64,000 nucleotides of DNA from Burkholderiales bacterium (GTDB lineage: Bacteria; Pseudomonadota; Gammaproteobacteria; Burkholderiales; Burkholderiaceae_C): NCBI GenBank assembly GCA_028868825.1, contig JAGWTU010000009.1, positions 79,295 through 143,294 of the forward strand. Direction: 5' to 3'. How positions within the stretch are numbered: position 1 is the stretch's first letter; every line of letters starts with the position of its first letter. Positions 12,877 through 23,419 of this stretch are shown here, in pieces. Below the pieces are notes generated by a model. That model was not told where the DNA came from. It saw only the letters and a list, made by a program, of their open reading frames with translations, and searched no databases. The translations under genes were made by a program, and so were the position numbers.

Positions 12877-13728
12877 CTATTTCTCGGAATCGACCAGACC
12901 CTTGACGAACCAGCGCTGCATCGCCAGCACGACGAGCGCCGGCGGCACCATCGTCAGCACCGCCGTGGCCATCACGAGCTGCCATTCGATCGCCGCGTCG
13001 CCGCCGGCGCCGATGCTGCGCTTGAGGCCGAGCGCGATCGGGTACATCGCCTCGTCGGTCGTCACCAGCAGCGGCCACAGGTACTGGTTCCAGCCGTAGA
13101 TGAACTGGATCACGAACAGCGCCGCGATGTTCGTCGCCGACAGCGGCACGAGCACGTCCTTGAGGAAGCGCAGCGGCCCGGCGCCGTCCATGCGTGCCGC
13201 CTCGACGAGTTCGTCGGGCACGGTCATGAAGAACTGGCGGAACAGGAAGGTCGCGGTGGCCGAGGCGATCAGCGGCAGGATCAGCCCGCCGTAGCTGTTG
13301 AGCAGGCCGAGGTCGGCGACGATCTTGTAGGTCGGCGAGATGCGCACCTCCACCGGCAGCATCAGCGTGACGAAGATGAGCCAGAAGCAGGTCTGGCGCA
13401 GCGGGAAGCGGAAATAGACGATGGCGTAGGCCGACAGCATCGAGATCGCGATCTTGCCCCAGGCCACGCCGAGCGCCATCACCAGCGTCACCCACAGCAT
13501 GTGGCCCATCGCCGTCGACCCGGTCGTGTCGCCGGCGCCCAGCAGCACGGTCTTGAAGTTGGCCAGGAACTCGGTGCCCGGCCACAGCGACATCGGCACC
13601 CGGTGCATCTGCTCCGAGCTCTGGCTGCTGGCGACGAAGGCGACGTACAGCGGAAAGGCGATCACCGCGCCGCCGGCGATGAGCACCGCATGGGCCAGGC
13701 GATCGAGCCAGGGGCGGCGTTCGACCAT
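12877..13728 (-). CDS. ugpE: sn-Glycerol-3-phosphate ABC transporter permease
   Basis: A 283-residue permease with six predicted transmembrane segments and the cytoplasmic EAA loop ELVEAARMDGAGPLRFLKDV that docks UgpC. It pairs with UgpA to form the membrane channel. It is separated from ugpA by three bases, indicating one transcript. Confidence 0.95.
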   Translation of the reverse strand: MVERRPWLDRLAHAVLIAGGAVIAFPLYVAFVASSQSSEQMHRVPMSLWPGTEFLANFKTVLLGAGDTTGSTAMGHMLWVTLVMALGVAWGKIAISMLSAYAIVYFRFPLRQTCFWLIFVTLMLPVEVRISPTYKIVADLGLLNSYGGLILPLIASATATFLFRQFFMTVPDELVEAARMDGAGPLRFLKDVLVPLSATNIAALFVIQFIYGWNQYLWPLLVTTDEAMYPIALGLKRSIGAGGDAAIEWQLVMATAVLTMVPPALVVLAMQRWFVKGLVDSEK

Positions 13729-13731
13729 GGC

Positions 13732-14613
13732 TCAGTACTCCACCCGGCGCTCGACGGTGCGGAACTGCAGCACGGTGAGCGCGATGACGACGACCATCAG
13801 CACGACCGACTGCGCCGCCGAACTGCCCAGGTCCTGGCCCTTGAAGCCGTCCATATAGACCTTGTAGACGAGGATCACGGTGTCGGTGCCGGGGCCGCCA
13901 TGGGTCGTCACGTCGACGATCGCGAAGGTGTCGAAGAAGGCGTAGACCATGTTGATGACGAGCAGGAAGAAGCTCGTCGGCGAGAGCAGCGGCAGCACGA
14001 TGTCGCGGAAGCGCCGCCAGGGCCCGGCGCCGTCGATCGCCGCGGCCTCGACGAGCGAGCGCGGGATCGCCTGCAGCCCGGCGAGGAAGAACAGGAAGTT
14101 GTAGCTGACCTGCTTCCAGACGGCGGCGATGACGATCAGCGCCATCGCCTGGCCGCTGCTGGCGAAATGGTTCCAGGTGATGCCCAGATGGGCGAGCGCG
14201 ATCGGGATCAGCCCGAGCGAGGGGCTGAACAGGAACATCCACAGCACGCCGGCGACGACCGGCGCGACGGCGTAGGGCCAGATCAGCAGCGTGCGGTAGA
14301 TGCGCGTGCCGCGCACGACGCGGTCGGCGAACACCGCCAGCAGCAGCGCCAGCGCCAGGCCGATCACCGCCACCAGGGTCGAGAAGATGGCCGTGGTGCC
14401 GAACGAGCGCAGGTACAGCGGGTCGTTGAACAGCGCGGCGAAATTGGCCAGGCCGACGAATTCGCTGCGCGTGCCGAAGGCGTCCTCGAGCCGCGTCGAC
14501 TGCCACAGCGCCTGCGCCGCGGGCCAGAAGAAGAAGATCACCGTGATGGCGAGCTGCGGCGCCAGCAGCGCGTAGGGCAGCCAGCGCGATCGGTAACCGG
14601 CCCGCTGGCCCAT
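13732..14613 (-). CDS. ugpA: sn-Glycerol-3-phosphate ABC transporter permease
   Basis: A 293-residue partner permease. It starts with [20 protein letters not shown], has about six hydrophobic segments and an EAA loop of the form [20 protein letters not shown]. It lies 15 bp after ugpB and completes the CUT1-type importer. Confidence 0.95.
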   Translation of the reverse strand: MGQRAGYRSRWLPYALLAPQLAITVIFFFWPAAQALWQSTRLEDAFGTRSEFVGLANFAALFNDPLYLRSFGTTAIFSTLVAVIGLALALLLAVFADRVVRGTRIYRTLLIWPYAVAPVVAGVLWMFLFSPSLGLIPIALAHLGITWNHFASSGQAMALIVIAAVWKQVSYNFLFFLAGLQAIPRSLVEAAAIDGAGPWRRFRDIVLPLLSPTSFFLLVINMVYAFFDTFAIVDVTTHGGPGTDTVILVYKVYMDGFKGQDLGSSAAQSVVLMVVVIALTVLQFRTVERRVEY

Positions 14614-14628
14614 CGAGCGTCTTCCCGC

Positions 14629-15939
14629 TCAGCCGCCGTTGGCCTTCTGGAACCGTTCCAGCAGTTCGTTGCCGCGGCGCACGGCCTCGTCCAGGCCTTG
14701 CTGGGCGGTCTTCTTGCCGTTCCAGACGTTCTCGAGTTCCTGGTCGGCGATATCGCGGATCTGCAGCATGTTGCCCAGCCGCACGCCGCGCGATTTGGTG
14801 GTCGTCTTGACGATCATCTGCTTGACGGCGACGTCGGTGCCCGGGTTCTTCTCGTAGAAGCCGGACTTCTTCGTCATCTCGTAGGCGGCGTTGGTGATCG
14901 GCAGGTAGCCGGTCTCCTGGTGCCACTTGGCCTGCAGCGCCGGCTGCGAGAGGAAGCTCAGGAACTTGGCCACGCCCTTGTAATGCTCGGCGCTCTTGCC
15001 GCCCATCACCCACAGGCTGGCGCCGCCGATGATGGTGTTCTGCGGCGCGCCCTTGACGTCGCTGTAGTACGGCAGCGCGGCCACGCCCCAGCTGAACTTG
15101 GCGTTCTTCTTGATGTTGCCGTAGGCCGCCGACGAGGCGGTCAGCATCGCGCATTCGCCGCTGAAGAAGCGCGCATTGCCCTCGTCCTTGCGGCCGGCGT
15201 AGACGTAGTAGCCCTGGTGCGCCCAGTTGGCGAGGTTCTCGATGTGGCGCACCTGCAGCGGGCCGTTGAAATCGAGCCGCGCGCCGAGGCCGCCGAAGCC
15301 GTTGTTCAGCGTCGCGAACTCGGTGTTGTGCAGCGTCGAGAAGCTCTCGAGGTGGATCCACGACTGCCAGGCCGTCGTGTACGGGCAGGCATCGCCCGAG
15401 GCCTTGAGCTTGGCCATCGCCAGCGCCATCTCCTGCCAGGTCACCGGCGGCTTGGCGGCGTCGAGCCCGGCCTTGGCGAAGGCGTCCTTGTTGTAGAACA
15501 TCACCGTCGTCGAGCTGTTGAACGGGAACGACAGCATCTGGCCCTGGTCCGACGTGTAGTAGCCGGCCACCGCGGGGACGAAGCTGGCGCGGTCGAACTT
15601 CTCGCCCTGCTCCTTCATCAGCTCCTCGACCGGCTTGATCACGCCCTTGGCGGCCATCATCGTCGCCGTGCCGACCTCGAAGACCTGGATGATGTCGGGC
15701 GCCGAGCCGCCGCGGTAAGCGGCGACGCCGGCGGCCATCGATTCGGCGTAGTTGCCCTTGAACACCGGCACGACCTTGAACTCGGTCTGGCTGGCGTTGA
15801 AGTCGCGCGCGATCTCGTTGACGCGATCGCCCAGCGCCTGTTCCATCGAATGCCACCATTGGATCTCGACCACGGCATGGGCGGGCAGGGCGGCCAGCGT
15901 GGTGAGGGCGAACAGGGGGGCGAGCAGGGACGTTTTCAT
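14629..15939 (-). CDS. ugpB: Glycerol-3-phosphate periplasmic binding protein
   Basis: A 436-residue solute-binding protein that captures sn-glycerol-3-phosphate or glycerophosphodiesters in the periplasm. Its signal peptide ends in LPAHA before VVEIQWWHSMEQALG, the characteristic UgpB start. Ligand-region motifs such as PFNSSTTVMFYNKDAF and YPYT-like CPYTTAWQSW are present. The ATG at 15939 gives the expected signal peptide; longer readings run into the divergent promoter region. It is first in the operon, behind the inverted repeat at 16001-16028. Confidence 0.95.
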   Translation of the reverse strand: MKTSLLAPLFALTTLAALPAHAVVEIQWWHSMEQALGDRVNEIARDFNASQTEFKVVPVFKGNYAESMAAGVAAYRGGSAPDIIQVFEVGTATMMAAKGVIKPVEELMKEQGEKFDRASFVPAVAGYYTSDQGQMLSFPFNSSTTVMFYNKDAFAKAGLDAAKPPVTWQEMALAMAKLKASGDACPYTTAWQSWIHLESFSTLHNTEFATLNNGFGGLGARLDFNGPLQVRHIENLANWAHQGYYVYAGRKDEGNARFFSGECAMLTASSAAYGNIKKNAKFSWGVAALPYYSDVKGAPQNTIIGGASLWVMGGKSAEHYKGVAKFLSFLSQPALQAKWHQETGYLPITNAAYEMTKKSGFYEKNPGTDVAVKQMIVKTTTKSRGVRLGNMLQIRDIADQELENVWNGKKTAQQGLDEAVRRGNELLERFQKANGG

Positions 15940-16000
15940 GCGAGCAACTCCGACGGGCGAGAGCCTGATTGTGAGGATGAGACGGCGAGTGTCGGCGCCG

Positions 16001-16028
16001 TTCGTGACAGTCCCGTTTCTGTCACGAA
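16001..16028. promoter_or_regulatory. Perfect 10-bp inverted repeat with Pho-box-like half-sites
   Basis: TTCGTGACAG, an 8-bp spacer, then CTGTCACGAA form a perfect inverted repeat in the 178-bp divergent promoter region between ugpB and the FAD/Fe-S dehydrogenase gene. The halves contain CTGTCAC, the half-site of PhoB boxes, but PhoB normally binds direct repeats 11 bp apart, whereas these are inverted. ugp operons are classically phosphate-regulated, so either PhoB or a dimeric repressor (for example a GntR-type D-lactate/glycolate regulator serving the other gene) could bind here. Confidence 0.55.
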
Positions 16029-16117
16029 GCGACCGGCTCCGGCAACAGGGGTAACCCGCCGCAGCCGCCGGCCTCTGCGGCGCTCGGACCCCTGCGGTAG
16101 CATCCGCAATTACCCCT

Positions 16118-19100
16118 ATGAACGCTCCGCAGCACCCGAACCCGCTCGCATCCGCCGCCGCAACCGACGCCACCGAAGCGGTGCGCCTGCGCGAGATCCC
16201 GTACAACTACACCTCGTTCTCCGACCGCGAGATCGTGCTGCGTCTGCTCGGCCGGCGCGCCTGGGAGATCCTCGACCTGCTGCGCCAGGAGCGCCGCACC
16301 GGGCGCTCGGCACGCATGCTCTACGAGGTGCTGGGCGACATCTGGGTCGTCCAGCGCAACCCGTATCTCGAAGACGACCTGCTCGACAACCCGAAGCGGC
16401 GCGCGCTGCTGATCGAGGCGCTGCAGCACCGGCTCGAGGAGGTCGGCAAGCGCCGCGACCCCGCTGCCGACGCCCAGCGCGACGCCCTCGTCGGCGAGCT
16501 GCTGGCCGCCGCGCGCGCCGCCGTCGACGCCTTCGCCGACCGCTTCCGCGAGGTCGGCGAGCTGCGCCGCACCGCGCGCCGCGTGCTCGGCCGGCACACG
16601 GCCGGCGACAACCTGAAGTTCGACGGCCTGTCGCGCGTCTCGCATGTCACCGACGCCACCGACTGGCGCGTCGAATACCCGTTCATCGTCCTCACGCCCG
16701 ACAGCGAGGCCGAGATGGCGGCGCTGGTGGCCGGCTGCATCGAGCTCGGCCTGACGATCATCCCGCGCGGCGGCGGCACCGGCTACACCGGCAGCGCCGT
16801 GCCGCTGACCTGGCAGAGCGCGGTCATCAACACCGAGAAGCTCGAGGCGATGGGCGAGGTCGAGGTCGTCTCGCTGCCCGGCGTCGCCGAGCCGGTGGCG
16901 ACGATACGCACCGAGGCGGGCGTCGTCACCCAGCGCGTCGCCGACGCCGCCGAGCGCGCCGGCTATGTCTTCGCCGTCGACCCGACCTCGGCCGAGGCGA
17001 GCTGCATCGGCGGCAACATCGCGATGAACGCCGGTGGCAAGAAGGCCGTGCTGTGGGGCACGGCGCTCGACAACCTGGCCTCGTGGCGCATGGTCACGCC
17101 CGAGGCGAAGTGGCTCGAGGTCACGCGGCTGGACCACAACCGCGGCAAGATCCACGATGTCGCGCTGGCGCGCTTCAAGCTCGATTACTTCGACGCCACG
17201 GGCAAGACGCTCGAACGCAGCGAACTGCTCGAGATCCCCGGCAGCGTGTTCCGCAAGGAAGGGCTGGGCAAGGACGTCACCGACAAGTTCCTCGCCGGCC
17301 TGCCCGGGATCCAGAAGGAAGGCTGCGACGGCCTCATCACCAGTGCGCGCTGGATCGTCCACCGCATGCCGGCGCACACGCGCACCGTCTGCCTCGAATT
17401 CTTCGGCAACGCCAAGGACGCGGTGCCGGCCATCGTCGAGATCCGCGACTACCTGTTCTCGCTGACCGACAGCGGCGTGCTGCTGGCCGGGCTCGAACAC
17501 CTCGACGACCGCTACCTGCGCGCCGTCGGCTACGCGACCAAGAGCAAGCGCGCCGCCGTCGGCTCGGGGCTGCCGAAGATGGTGCTCGTCGGCGACATCG
17601 TCGGCGACGACGCCGACGCCGTCGCGCATGCCACGAGCGAGGTCGTGCGCATCGCCAACTCGCGCGGCGGTGAGGGCTTCGTCGCCGTCAGCGCCGACGC
17701 GCGCAAGAAGTTCTGGCTCGACCGCAAGCGCACGGCCGCGATCTCGCGCCACACGAACGCCTTCAAGGTCAACGAGGACGTCGTGATCCCGTTGCCGCGC
17801 ATGGGCGAGTACACCGAGGGCATCGAGCGCATCAACGTCGAGCTGAGCCTGCGCAACAAGCTCGAACTCGCGGACGCGCTGCAGACCTTCTTCGGCCGCG
17901 GCAACCTGCCGCTGGGCAAGAGCGACGACGCCGGCGAGATCCCCAGCGCCGAGCTGCTCGAGGACCGCGTGCAGCAGGCGCAGGCGCTGCTGGCCGAGGT
18001 GCGCGGGCAATGGCAGCATTGGCTCGACCAGCTCGACGTCGTGCAAACGCAGACGGGCGAGACCTGCTTCGCGATGCTGCAGGACTGGCGCTGGCGCGCC
18101 TCGTGGAAGACGCAGATCCGCGCCCCGCTGCAGCAGATCTTCGCCGGCAGCGCCTTCACGCCGTTGCTCGACGAGTGCAAGGCCATCCACCAGCAGGTGC
18201 TGCGCGGCCGCGTCTGGGTGGCGCTGCACATGCACGCCGGCGACGGCAACGTGCACACCAACATCCCCGTCAACAGCGACAACTACGCGATGCTGCAGAC
18301 GGCGCACGAGGCGGTGGCCCGCATCATGGCGCTGGCGCGGCGCCTGGGCGGTGTCATCAGCGGCGAGCATGGCATCGGCATCACGAAGCTCGAGTTCCTC
18401 AGCGACGAGGAGATGCGGCCGTTCGCCGAATACAAGCAGCGCATCGACCCCGAGGGCCGCTTCAACCGCGGCAAGCTGCTCAAGGGCGCCGACCTCACCG
18501 GCGCCTACACGCCGAGCTTCGGCCTCATGGGGCACGAGTCGCTGATCATGCAGCAGAGCGACATCGGCGCCATCAGCCACAGCATCAAGGACTGCCTGCG
18601 CTGCGGCAAGTGCAAGCCGGTCTGCGCCACCCATGTGCCGCGCGCCAACCTGCTCTACAGCCCGCGCAACAAGATCCTCGCGACCTCGCTGCTCGTCGAG
18701 GCCTTCCTCTACGAAGAGCAGACGCGGCGCGGCGTCAGCGTCAAGCATTGGGCCGATTTCGAGGATGTCGCCGACCACTGCACGGTCTGCCACAAGTGCG
18801 AGAGCCCCTGCCCGGTCAAGATCGACTTCGGCGACGTCACGATGGCCATGCGCGGCCTGCTGCACCGCCTGGGCAAGCAGAGCTTCCGCCCCGGCAAAGC
18901 CGCGGCGATGGCCTTCCTCAACGCCACCAGCCCCGACGCGATCAAGTTCCTGCGCGTGGCCACGGTCGAGCTCGGCTTCAAGGCGCAGCGCATCGCCAAC
19001 CGCGTGCTCAAGCTCGCGGCGCGCAAGCAGACGGCGGCGCCGCCGGCGACGCTCGGGCCGGCGCCGATCAAGGAACAGATCATCCACTTCGTCAACAAGA

Positions 19101-20008
19101 AGATGCCGGGCGGTCTGCCGAAGAAGACCGCGCGCGCCTTGTTGGACATCGAGGACAAGAACTACGTCCCCATCATCCGCGACCCGGCGGGCACGACCTC
19201 CGAGACCGAGGCCGTCTTCTACTTCCCCGGCTGCGGCAGCGAGCGCCTGTTCAGCCAGGTCGGCCTCGCCACCCAGGCCATGCTCTGGCATGCCGGCGTG
19301 CAGACCGTGCTGCCGCCGGGCTACCTGTGCTGCGGCTACCCGCAGCGCGGCGGCGGCCAGGCCGACAAGGCCGAGAAGATCATCACCGACAACCGGGTGC
19401 TGTTCCACCGCGTCGCCAACACGCTGAACTACCTCGACATCAAGACCGTCGTCGTCAGCTGCGGCACCTGCTACGACCAGCTGCAGGACTACAAATTCGA
19501 GGACATCTTCCCCGGCTGCCGCATCGTCGACATCCACGAGTACCTGCTCGAGAAGGGCATCCGGCTCGAGGGCGAGGCGGGCAACTACCTCTACCACGAC
19601 CCCTGCCACAGCCCGCTCAAGCAGCAGGAGCCGATGAAGACGGTGAAGGCGCTGCTCGGCCCGAACGTGATGAAGAACGAGCGCTGCTGCGGCGAAAGCG
19701 GCACGCTGGGCGTGACGCGGCCCGACATCAGCACCCAGGTCCGCTTCCGCAAGGAGGAGGAACTGCGCAAGGGCGAGGCCGCGCTGCGAGGGCGCATGGG
19801 CGCTTCGGCGCCGGCCAACGTGAAGATCCTCACCAGCTGCCCGAGCTGCCTCCAGGGCCTCAAGCGCTACGAGGACGACATGGCCAGCGGCCTGCTCGAA
19901 GCCGACTACATCGTCGTCGAGATGGCGCGCAAGCTGCTGGGCGAGGACTGGATGCCCGAGTACGTCGCGCGCGCCAACGCCGGCGGCATCGAGCGCGTGC
20001 TCGTCTGA
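16118..20008 (+). CDS. FAD-binding oxidase / Fe-S / CCG-domain D-2-hydroxyacid dehydrogenase fusion (DUF3683)
   Basis: A 1296-residue protein. Residues 1-130 match the DUF3683-type N-terminus seen in Burkholderiales; 180-330 is a FAD_binding_4 domain with [13 protein letters not shown] near 218; about 550-780 is the FAD-oxidase C-terminal domain with [10 protein letters not shown] (about 705) and [10 protein letters not shown] (about 748). Two Fe-S clusters follow, [11 protein letters not shown] (about 826) and [14 protein letters not shown] (about 888). Two CCG domains, GlpC/heterodisulfide-reductase-like, end the protein ([10 protein letters not shown] about 1071, CCGESGTLG about 1190). It probably oxidises D-lactate, glycolate or D-2-hydroxyglutarate and passes electrons through Fe-S to quinone. 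In many bacteria these parts are separate GlcD/GlcF-like subunits. The exact substrate is unknown. Confidence 0.9.
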   Translation: MNAPQHPNPLASAAATDATEAVRLREIPYNYTSFSDREIVLRLLGRRAWEILDLLRQERRTGRSARMLYEVLGDIWVVQRNPYLEDDLLDNPKRRALLIEALQHRLEEVGKRRDPAADAQRDALVGELLAAARAAVDAFADRFREVGELRRTARRVLGRHTAGDNLKFDGLSRVSHVTDATDWRVEYPFIVLTPDSEAEMAALVAGCIELGLTIIPRGGGTGYTGSAVPLTWQSAVINTEKLEAMGEVEVVSLPGVAEPVATIRTEAGVVTQRVADAAERAGYVFAVDPTSAEASCIGGNIAMNAGGKKAVLWGTALDNLASWRMVTPEAKWLEVTRLDHNRGKIHDVALARFKLDYFDATGKTLERSELLEIPGSVFRKEGLGKDVTDKFLAGLPGIQKEGCDGLITSARWIVHRMPAHTRTVCLEFFGNAKDAVPAIVEIRDYLFSLTDSGVLLAGLEHLDDRYLRAVGYATKSKRAAVGSGLPKMVLVGDIVGDDADAVAHATSEVVRIANSRGGEGFVAVSADARKKFWLDRKRTAAISRHTNAFKVNEDVVIPLPRMGEYTEGIERINVELSLRNKLELADALQTFFGRGNLPLGKSDDAGEIPSAELLEDRVQQAQALLAEVRGQWQHWLDQLDVVQTQTGETCFAMLQDWRWRASWKTQIRAPLQQIFAGSAFTPLLDECKAIHQQVLRGRVWVALHMHAGDGNVHTNIPVNSDNYAMLQTAHEAVARIMALARRLGGVISGEHGIGITKLEFLSDEEMRPFAEYKQRIDPEGRFNRGKLLKGADLTGAYTPSFGLMGHESLIMQQSDIGAISHSIKDCLRCGKCKPVCATHVPRANLLYSPRNKILATSLLVEAFLYEEQTRRGVSVKHWADFEDVADHCTVCHKCESPCPVKIDFGDVTMAMRGLLHRLGKQSFRPGKAAAMAFLNATSPDAIKFLRVATVELGFKAQRIANRVLKLAARKQTAAPPATLGPAPIKEQIIHFVNKKMPGGLPKKTARALLDIEDKNYVPIIRDPAGTTSETEAVFYFPGCGSERLFSQVGLATQAMLWHAGVQTVLPPGYLCCGYPQRGGGQADKAEKIITDNRVLFHRVANTLNYLDIKTVVVSCGTCYDQLQDYKFEDIFPGCRIVDIHEYLLEKGIRLEGEAGNYLYHDPCHSPLKQQEPMKTVKALLGPNVMKNERCCGESGTLGVTRPDISTQVRFRKEEELRKGEAALRGRMGASAPANVKILTSCPSCLQGLKRYEDDMASGLLEADYIVVEMARKLLGEDWMPEYVARANAGGIERVLV

Positions 20009-20094
20009 AGGCGGCGGTGGCGGCGCACGCCGTCGCCGCCGGCGACATCGGCGAGGACTAAACTTGGCGATCGCGCCTCTATGGAAGCCTCCCG

Positions 20095-20511
20095 ATGGCC
20101 GGCCTAGCCCCCCAGACTCCCAAGCCCACCGCCGTCACGCTGCACCAGGCCTCGCGCGTGCTCGAGATCGCCTTCGACGACGGCGCCGCGTTCCGCATCC
20201 CCTTCGAGCTGCTGCGCGTGTATTCGCCGTCGGCCGAGGTCCAGGGCCATGGCCCGGGGCAGGAGGTGCTGCAGACCGGCAAGCGCGAGGTCGGCATCGT
20301 CGACCTCGTCGCCGTCGGCCATTACGCCGTGCAACCGACCTTCAGCGACGGCCACGACACCGGCATCTATTCCTGGGCCTATCTCTACGAGCTGGGCTCG
20401 ACCCAGGCCGTCCTCTGGCACCGCTACGAGGAACGCCTGCGCCAGGCCGGCGTCGACCGCGACGCGCCGATGACCCCCACCGGCGCCGGCGGCGCCTGCT
20501 CGAAACACTGA
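20095..20511 (+). CDS. DUF971 domain protein
   Basis: A 138-residue protein of the DUF971 family (related to the N-terminal part of gamma-butyrobetaine hydroxylase). It shows the family core: [27 protein letters not shown], then [24 protein letters not shown]971 proteins are often Fe-S-linked and frequently precede ubiE in betaproteobacteria. It is four bases from ubiE and surely co-transcribed. No catalytic residues can be assigned. Confidence 0.88.
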   Translation: MAGLAPQTPKPTAVTLHQASRVLEIAFDDGAAFRIPFELLRVYSPSAEVQGHGPGQEVLQTGKREVGIVDLVAVGHYAVQPTFSDGHDTGIYSWAYLYELGSTQAVLWHRYEERLRQAGVDRDAPMTPTGAGGACSKH

Positions 20512-20515
20512 CACC

Positions 20516-21247
20516 ATGGCCCAGACCCATTTCGGTTACCAGACCGTCGAGGACGCCGAGAAGGCGCAGCGCGTGCGCGGCGTGTTCGACTCCGTCGCCT
20601 CGCGCTACGACCTGATGAACGACGTGCTCTCGATGGGCATGCACCGGCTGTGGAAGTCGTACGCCGTCGCCGTCGCCGCGGTGCAGCCGGGGATGCAGGT
20701 GCTCGACATCGCCGGCGGCACCGGCGACCTCGCACGCGCCTTCGCGCGCAAGGCGGGCCCGAGCGGGCGCGTCGTCCTCAGCGACATCAATGAAGCCATG
20801 CTGCGCGTCGGCCGCGACCGCCTGCTCGACGAGGGCCTGGTCATCCCGACTGCCGCCTGCGACGCCGAGCACCTGCCCTTCGCCGACGCCGCCTTCGACC
20901 TCGTCAGCGTCGCCTTCGGTCTGCGCAACATGACGCACAAGGAAGCCGCGCTGGCCGAGATGAACCGCGTGCTGCGCCCTGGCGGCCGCCTGCTGGTGCT
21001 GGAATTCTCGAAACCCGTCGCGGCGCTGCGCAAGCCCTACGACTGGTACTCGTTCCGCCTGATGCCGATGCTCGGCCAGCTCATCGCCAAGGACGGCGAC
21101 AGCTATCGCTATCTCGCCGAAAGCATCCGCATGCACCCCGATCAGGCCACGCTCAAGGCGATGCTCAAGAGCGCCGGATTCGGCCATGTCGACGTCCACA
21201 ATCTGGCGGGCGGTATCGTCGCATTGCACGTCGGCGTGAAATGTTGA
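20516..21247 (+). CDS. ubiE: Ubiquinone/menaquinone C-methyltransferase
   Basis: A 243-residue SAM-dependent enzyme that methylates the ring of demethylubiquinol (and demethylmenaquinol where made). SAM motif [12 protein letters not shown], the motif [13 protein letters not shown] and the terminal VALHVGVKC are diagnostic. In related genomes ubiJ and ubiB follow closely; here they are 33 kb away at 54.4 kb with the EPS locus between. Confidence 0.96.
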   Translation: MAQTHFGYQTVEDAEKAQRVRGVFDSVASRYDLMNDVLSMGMHRLWKSYAVAVAAVQPGMQVLDIAGGTGDLARAFARKAGPSGRVVLSDINEAMLRVGRDRLLDEGLVIPTAACDAEHLPFADAAFDLVSVAFGLRNMTHKEAALAEMNRVLRPGGRLLVLEFSKPVAALRKPYDWYSFRLMPMLGQLIAKDGDSYRYLAESIRMHPDQATLKAMLKSAGFGHVDVHNLAGGIVALHVGVKC

Positions 21248-21410
21248 ATTAATTCCAGGGAATATCTCACGGTCCGGCGGGCGTTTCCCGATGCGTGCCG
21301 AATGTTTGTATTGCCGTGCTGTTTGTCACTCAATTGACGCAGCGGCGCTTGTCGATCGGGCGTAGCCGGCCACCCCGCCGAGGGGGTTTTGGGCTATCCC
21401 GAATGGCAAA

Positions 21411-21441
21411 GCCCGCCGCTAGAATTCATGTTTCGGCGGGC
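21411..21441. promoter_or_regulatory. Inverted repeat around TAGAAT upstream of epsD
   Basis: GCCCGCCG (21411-21418) and CGGCGGGC (21434-21441) are perfect 8-bp arms around a 15-base AT-rich loop that contains TAGAAT, a -10-like hexamer at 21420-21425. It sits about 95 bp before the epsD ATG in a 287-bp gene-free stretch that must hold the forward EPS promoter. It could be an operator or an RNA hairpin in the leader. No -35 at good spacing was found. The rest of 21248-21534 shows nothing recognisable. Confidence 0.4.
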
Positions 21442-21534
21442 CGCGAACACGGCCTTCATTTCCCACCCGGAGTGCCCGGCCTCCGGCATGAGTTTCGAAC
21501 CGTTTTGCAGTTTCCAATCCAAGGACACCCCCCG

Positions 21535-22521
21535 ATGAATCCGAAGACGCAAACCACGCCCCGACTCGCGCGTGGTCGACTCACGCTGGCCGCCGTCGCG
21601 CTGGCGTCGACCACCCTGATGCTGGCGGCTTGCGGCGACAAGAAGGATCCGGCGGCCACGCAGACCGCGGCGCGCGTGAACAAGGACGAGATCACCGTCC
21701 ACCAGATCAACTTCATGCTGCAGCAGCAGCGCGGCCTGCGCCAGGACCAGGCCGAGGCCGCATCGCACCAGATCCTCGAACGCCTGATCGACCAGGATCT
21801 GGCGGTGCAGAAGGCCGATGACCAGAAGCTCGACCGCGACCCGCGCGTCGTCCAGCAGCTCGAGGCGGCGCGCCGCGAAGTGCTGGCGCGCGCCTACCTC
21901 GAGAAGGTCGGCGAAGGCGCCGCCAAGCCCACGCAGCAGGAGATCCAGAAGTACTACGAAGACAAGCCGGCGCTGTTCAGCGACCGCCGCATCTACAACC
22001 TGCAGGAAATCTCGATCGAGGCCCGGCCCGACCAGATTCCCCAATTGCGCGAGCGCCTGACGACCAGCAAGAACGTCGCCGATTTCATCGAATACCTCAA
22101 ATCCCAGAACATCAAGTTCGCCGGCAATCAGGCCGTGCGTGCGGCCGAACAGTTGCCGATGGCCTCGCTGGACGCCATTGCGCGGATGAAGGACGGCCAG
22201 GCGATGGTCACGGACACGCCCACCGGTGTGCAGGTCCTGTTGCTGGCCGGTTCGCGCAGCCAGCCGGTGAGCATCGATCAGGCCAAGCCGGCGATCGAGC
22301 AGTACCTGCTCAACGAGCGCAAGCGCAAGCTGATCGAGGACGAGATGAAGAGCCTGCGCGCGGCGGCCAAGATCGAGTACGTCGGCCGGTTCGCGCCCGC
22401 GGCTTCGGGCGCCGCGGCCGGCGCCTCGGCGGCGCAGGCCGCGCCGCTCGAAAGCCCGGCCGCACCGGCCAGCCCCGGACTCTCGAGCAGCGACATCACC
22501 AAGGGCATGGGGCTCAAGTGA
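21535..22521 (+). CDS. epsD: EpsD-family peptidyl-prolyl cis-trans isomerase lipoprotein
   Basis: A 328-residue lipoprotein with lipobox LAAC (LMLAACGDKK) and a SurA/PpiC-like helical N-terminal half (QQRGLRQDQAEAASHQILERLIDQ). A parvulin-like segment follows, and the C-terminal tail is rich in Ala, Pro and Ser. EpsD is the first gene of exosortase-linked EPS operons (methanolan type) and probably helps fold the outer-membrane export parts in the periplasm. The ATG at 21535 gives the lipoprotein signal. It overlaps the next gene by GTGA. Confidence 0.88.
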   Translation: MNPKTQTTPRLARGRLTLAAVALASTTLMLAACGDKKDPAATQTAARVNKDEITVHQINFMLQQQRGLRQDQAEAASHQILERLIDQDLAVQKADDQKLDRDPRVVQQLEAARREVLARAYLEKVGEGAAKPTQQEIQKYYEDKPALFSDRRIYNLQEISIEARPDQIPQLRERLTTSKNVADFIEYLKSQNIKFAGNQAVRAAEQLPMASLDAIARMKDGQAMVTDTPTGVQVLLLAGSRSQPVSIDQAKPAIEQYLLNERKRKLIEDEMKSLRAAAKIEYVGRFAPAASGAAAGASAAQAAPLESPAAPASPGLSSSDITKGMGLK

Positions 22522-23402
22522 GGGCCGGGCGTATCGGGAAGATCGGGCTGCAGGCGCAGCGGCTGATCGCCGTCCTGATCACCGTCCTGATGGCCGCGCT
22601 GCTGCCGGGCGTGGCGCCGGCGCGCGCGCAGACACCGCCGGCGCAGGCGGCCGCTGCCGCCCAGCCGGTGCCGCGGGAATACCGGCTCGGCGCCGGCGAC
22701 GTCGTGCGCATCAGCGTGTTCCAGAACCCGGACCTCGCGCTCGACGGGCGCATCAGCGATACCGGCCTGCTGTCGTACCCGCTGCTGGGCCAGATCCACC
22801 TCGGCGGGCTCAGCGTGACGCAGGCCGAGAAGCTGATCGGCGACGGCCTGCGGGAGGGCAAGTTCGTCAAGCAGCCGCAGGTCACGCTCGTCGTGATGCA
22901 GGTGCGCGGCAACCAGGTCAGTGTCCTCGGCCAGGTGAACCGGCCGGGCCGCTATCCGCTGGAGACCGCCGATCTGCGCCTGTCCGACCTCATCGCCACC
23001 GCCGGCGGCATCGCACCCACGGGCAGCGACATCGTCGTCGTCACCGGCGTGCGCGCGGGCAAGGCGTTCCGCTACCAGGTCGACCTGCCCACGCTGTTCG
23101 CGCCCGGCGGTCGCGACAAGGACATGCTGGTCCAGAACGACGATTCGATCTGGGTCGACCGCCAGCCGCTGGTCTACATCTACGGCGAGGTCCAGCGCCC
23201 GGGCGCGATGCGCCTGGAGCGCGAGATGACGCTGCTGCAGGTGCTGGCCGCGGGCGGCGGCCTGACGCTGCGCGGCACCGACAAGGGCATCGCCGTGCAT
23301 CGGCGCGACCCCGCCACCGGCCGGATCGACATCATCCGCCCGGCGATGACCGACAAGCTGCAGGACGGCGATGTCGTGTACGTTCGCGAGAGCCTGTTCT
23401 AG
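22518..23402 (+). CDS. epsE: EpsE-type polysaccharide export protein (Wza-like)
   Basis: A 294-residue exported protein with a signal peptide ending in PARAQ, then a poly-export (PES) domain YRLGAGDVVRISVF and two SLBB-like beta-grasp repeats (VSVLGQVNRPGRYPL and VYIYGEVQRPGAMRL). It forms or contributes to the outer-membrane export channel. The GTG start overlaps the epsD stop. No lipobox Cys is visible, unlike classical Wza, so it may work with another barrel, for example the EpsL-like protein encoded at 51.5-52.8 kb. Confidence 0.9.
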   Translation: MRAGRIGKIGLQAQRLIAVLITVLMAALLPGVAPARAQTPPAQAAAAAQPVPREYRLGAGDVVRISVFQNPDLALDGRISDTGLLSYPLLGQIHLGGLSVTQAEKLIGDGLREGKFVKQPQVTLVVMQVRGNQVSVLGQVNRPGRYPLETADLRLSDLIATAGGIAPTGSDIVVVTGVRAGKAFRYQVDLPTLFAPGGRDKDMLVQNDDSIWVDRQPLVYIYGEVQRPGAMRLEREMTLLQVLAAGGGLTLRGTDKGIAVHRRDPATGRIDIIRPAMTDKLQDGDVVYVRESLF

Positions 23403-23419
23403 AGAGGGGAGCGGCGGCC

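Noticed and set aside
16022..19609. A 1195-codon reverse open frame opposite the FAD/Fe-S gene
   Set aside because: Antisense shadow of the well-supported fusion protein.
21403..21421. A sigma-54-like TGGCA element upstream of epsD, with a similar TGGCAC upstream of epsB (54402 reverse)
   Set aside because: The -12 GC element is one base out of place at epsD and two at epsB, so neither meets the fixed -24/-12 spacing. They are kept only as weak hints because exosortase loci are often RpoN-regulated.
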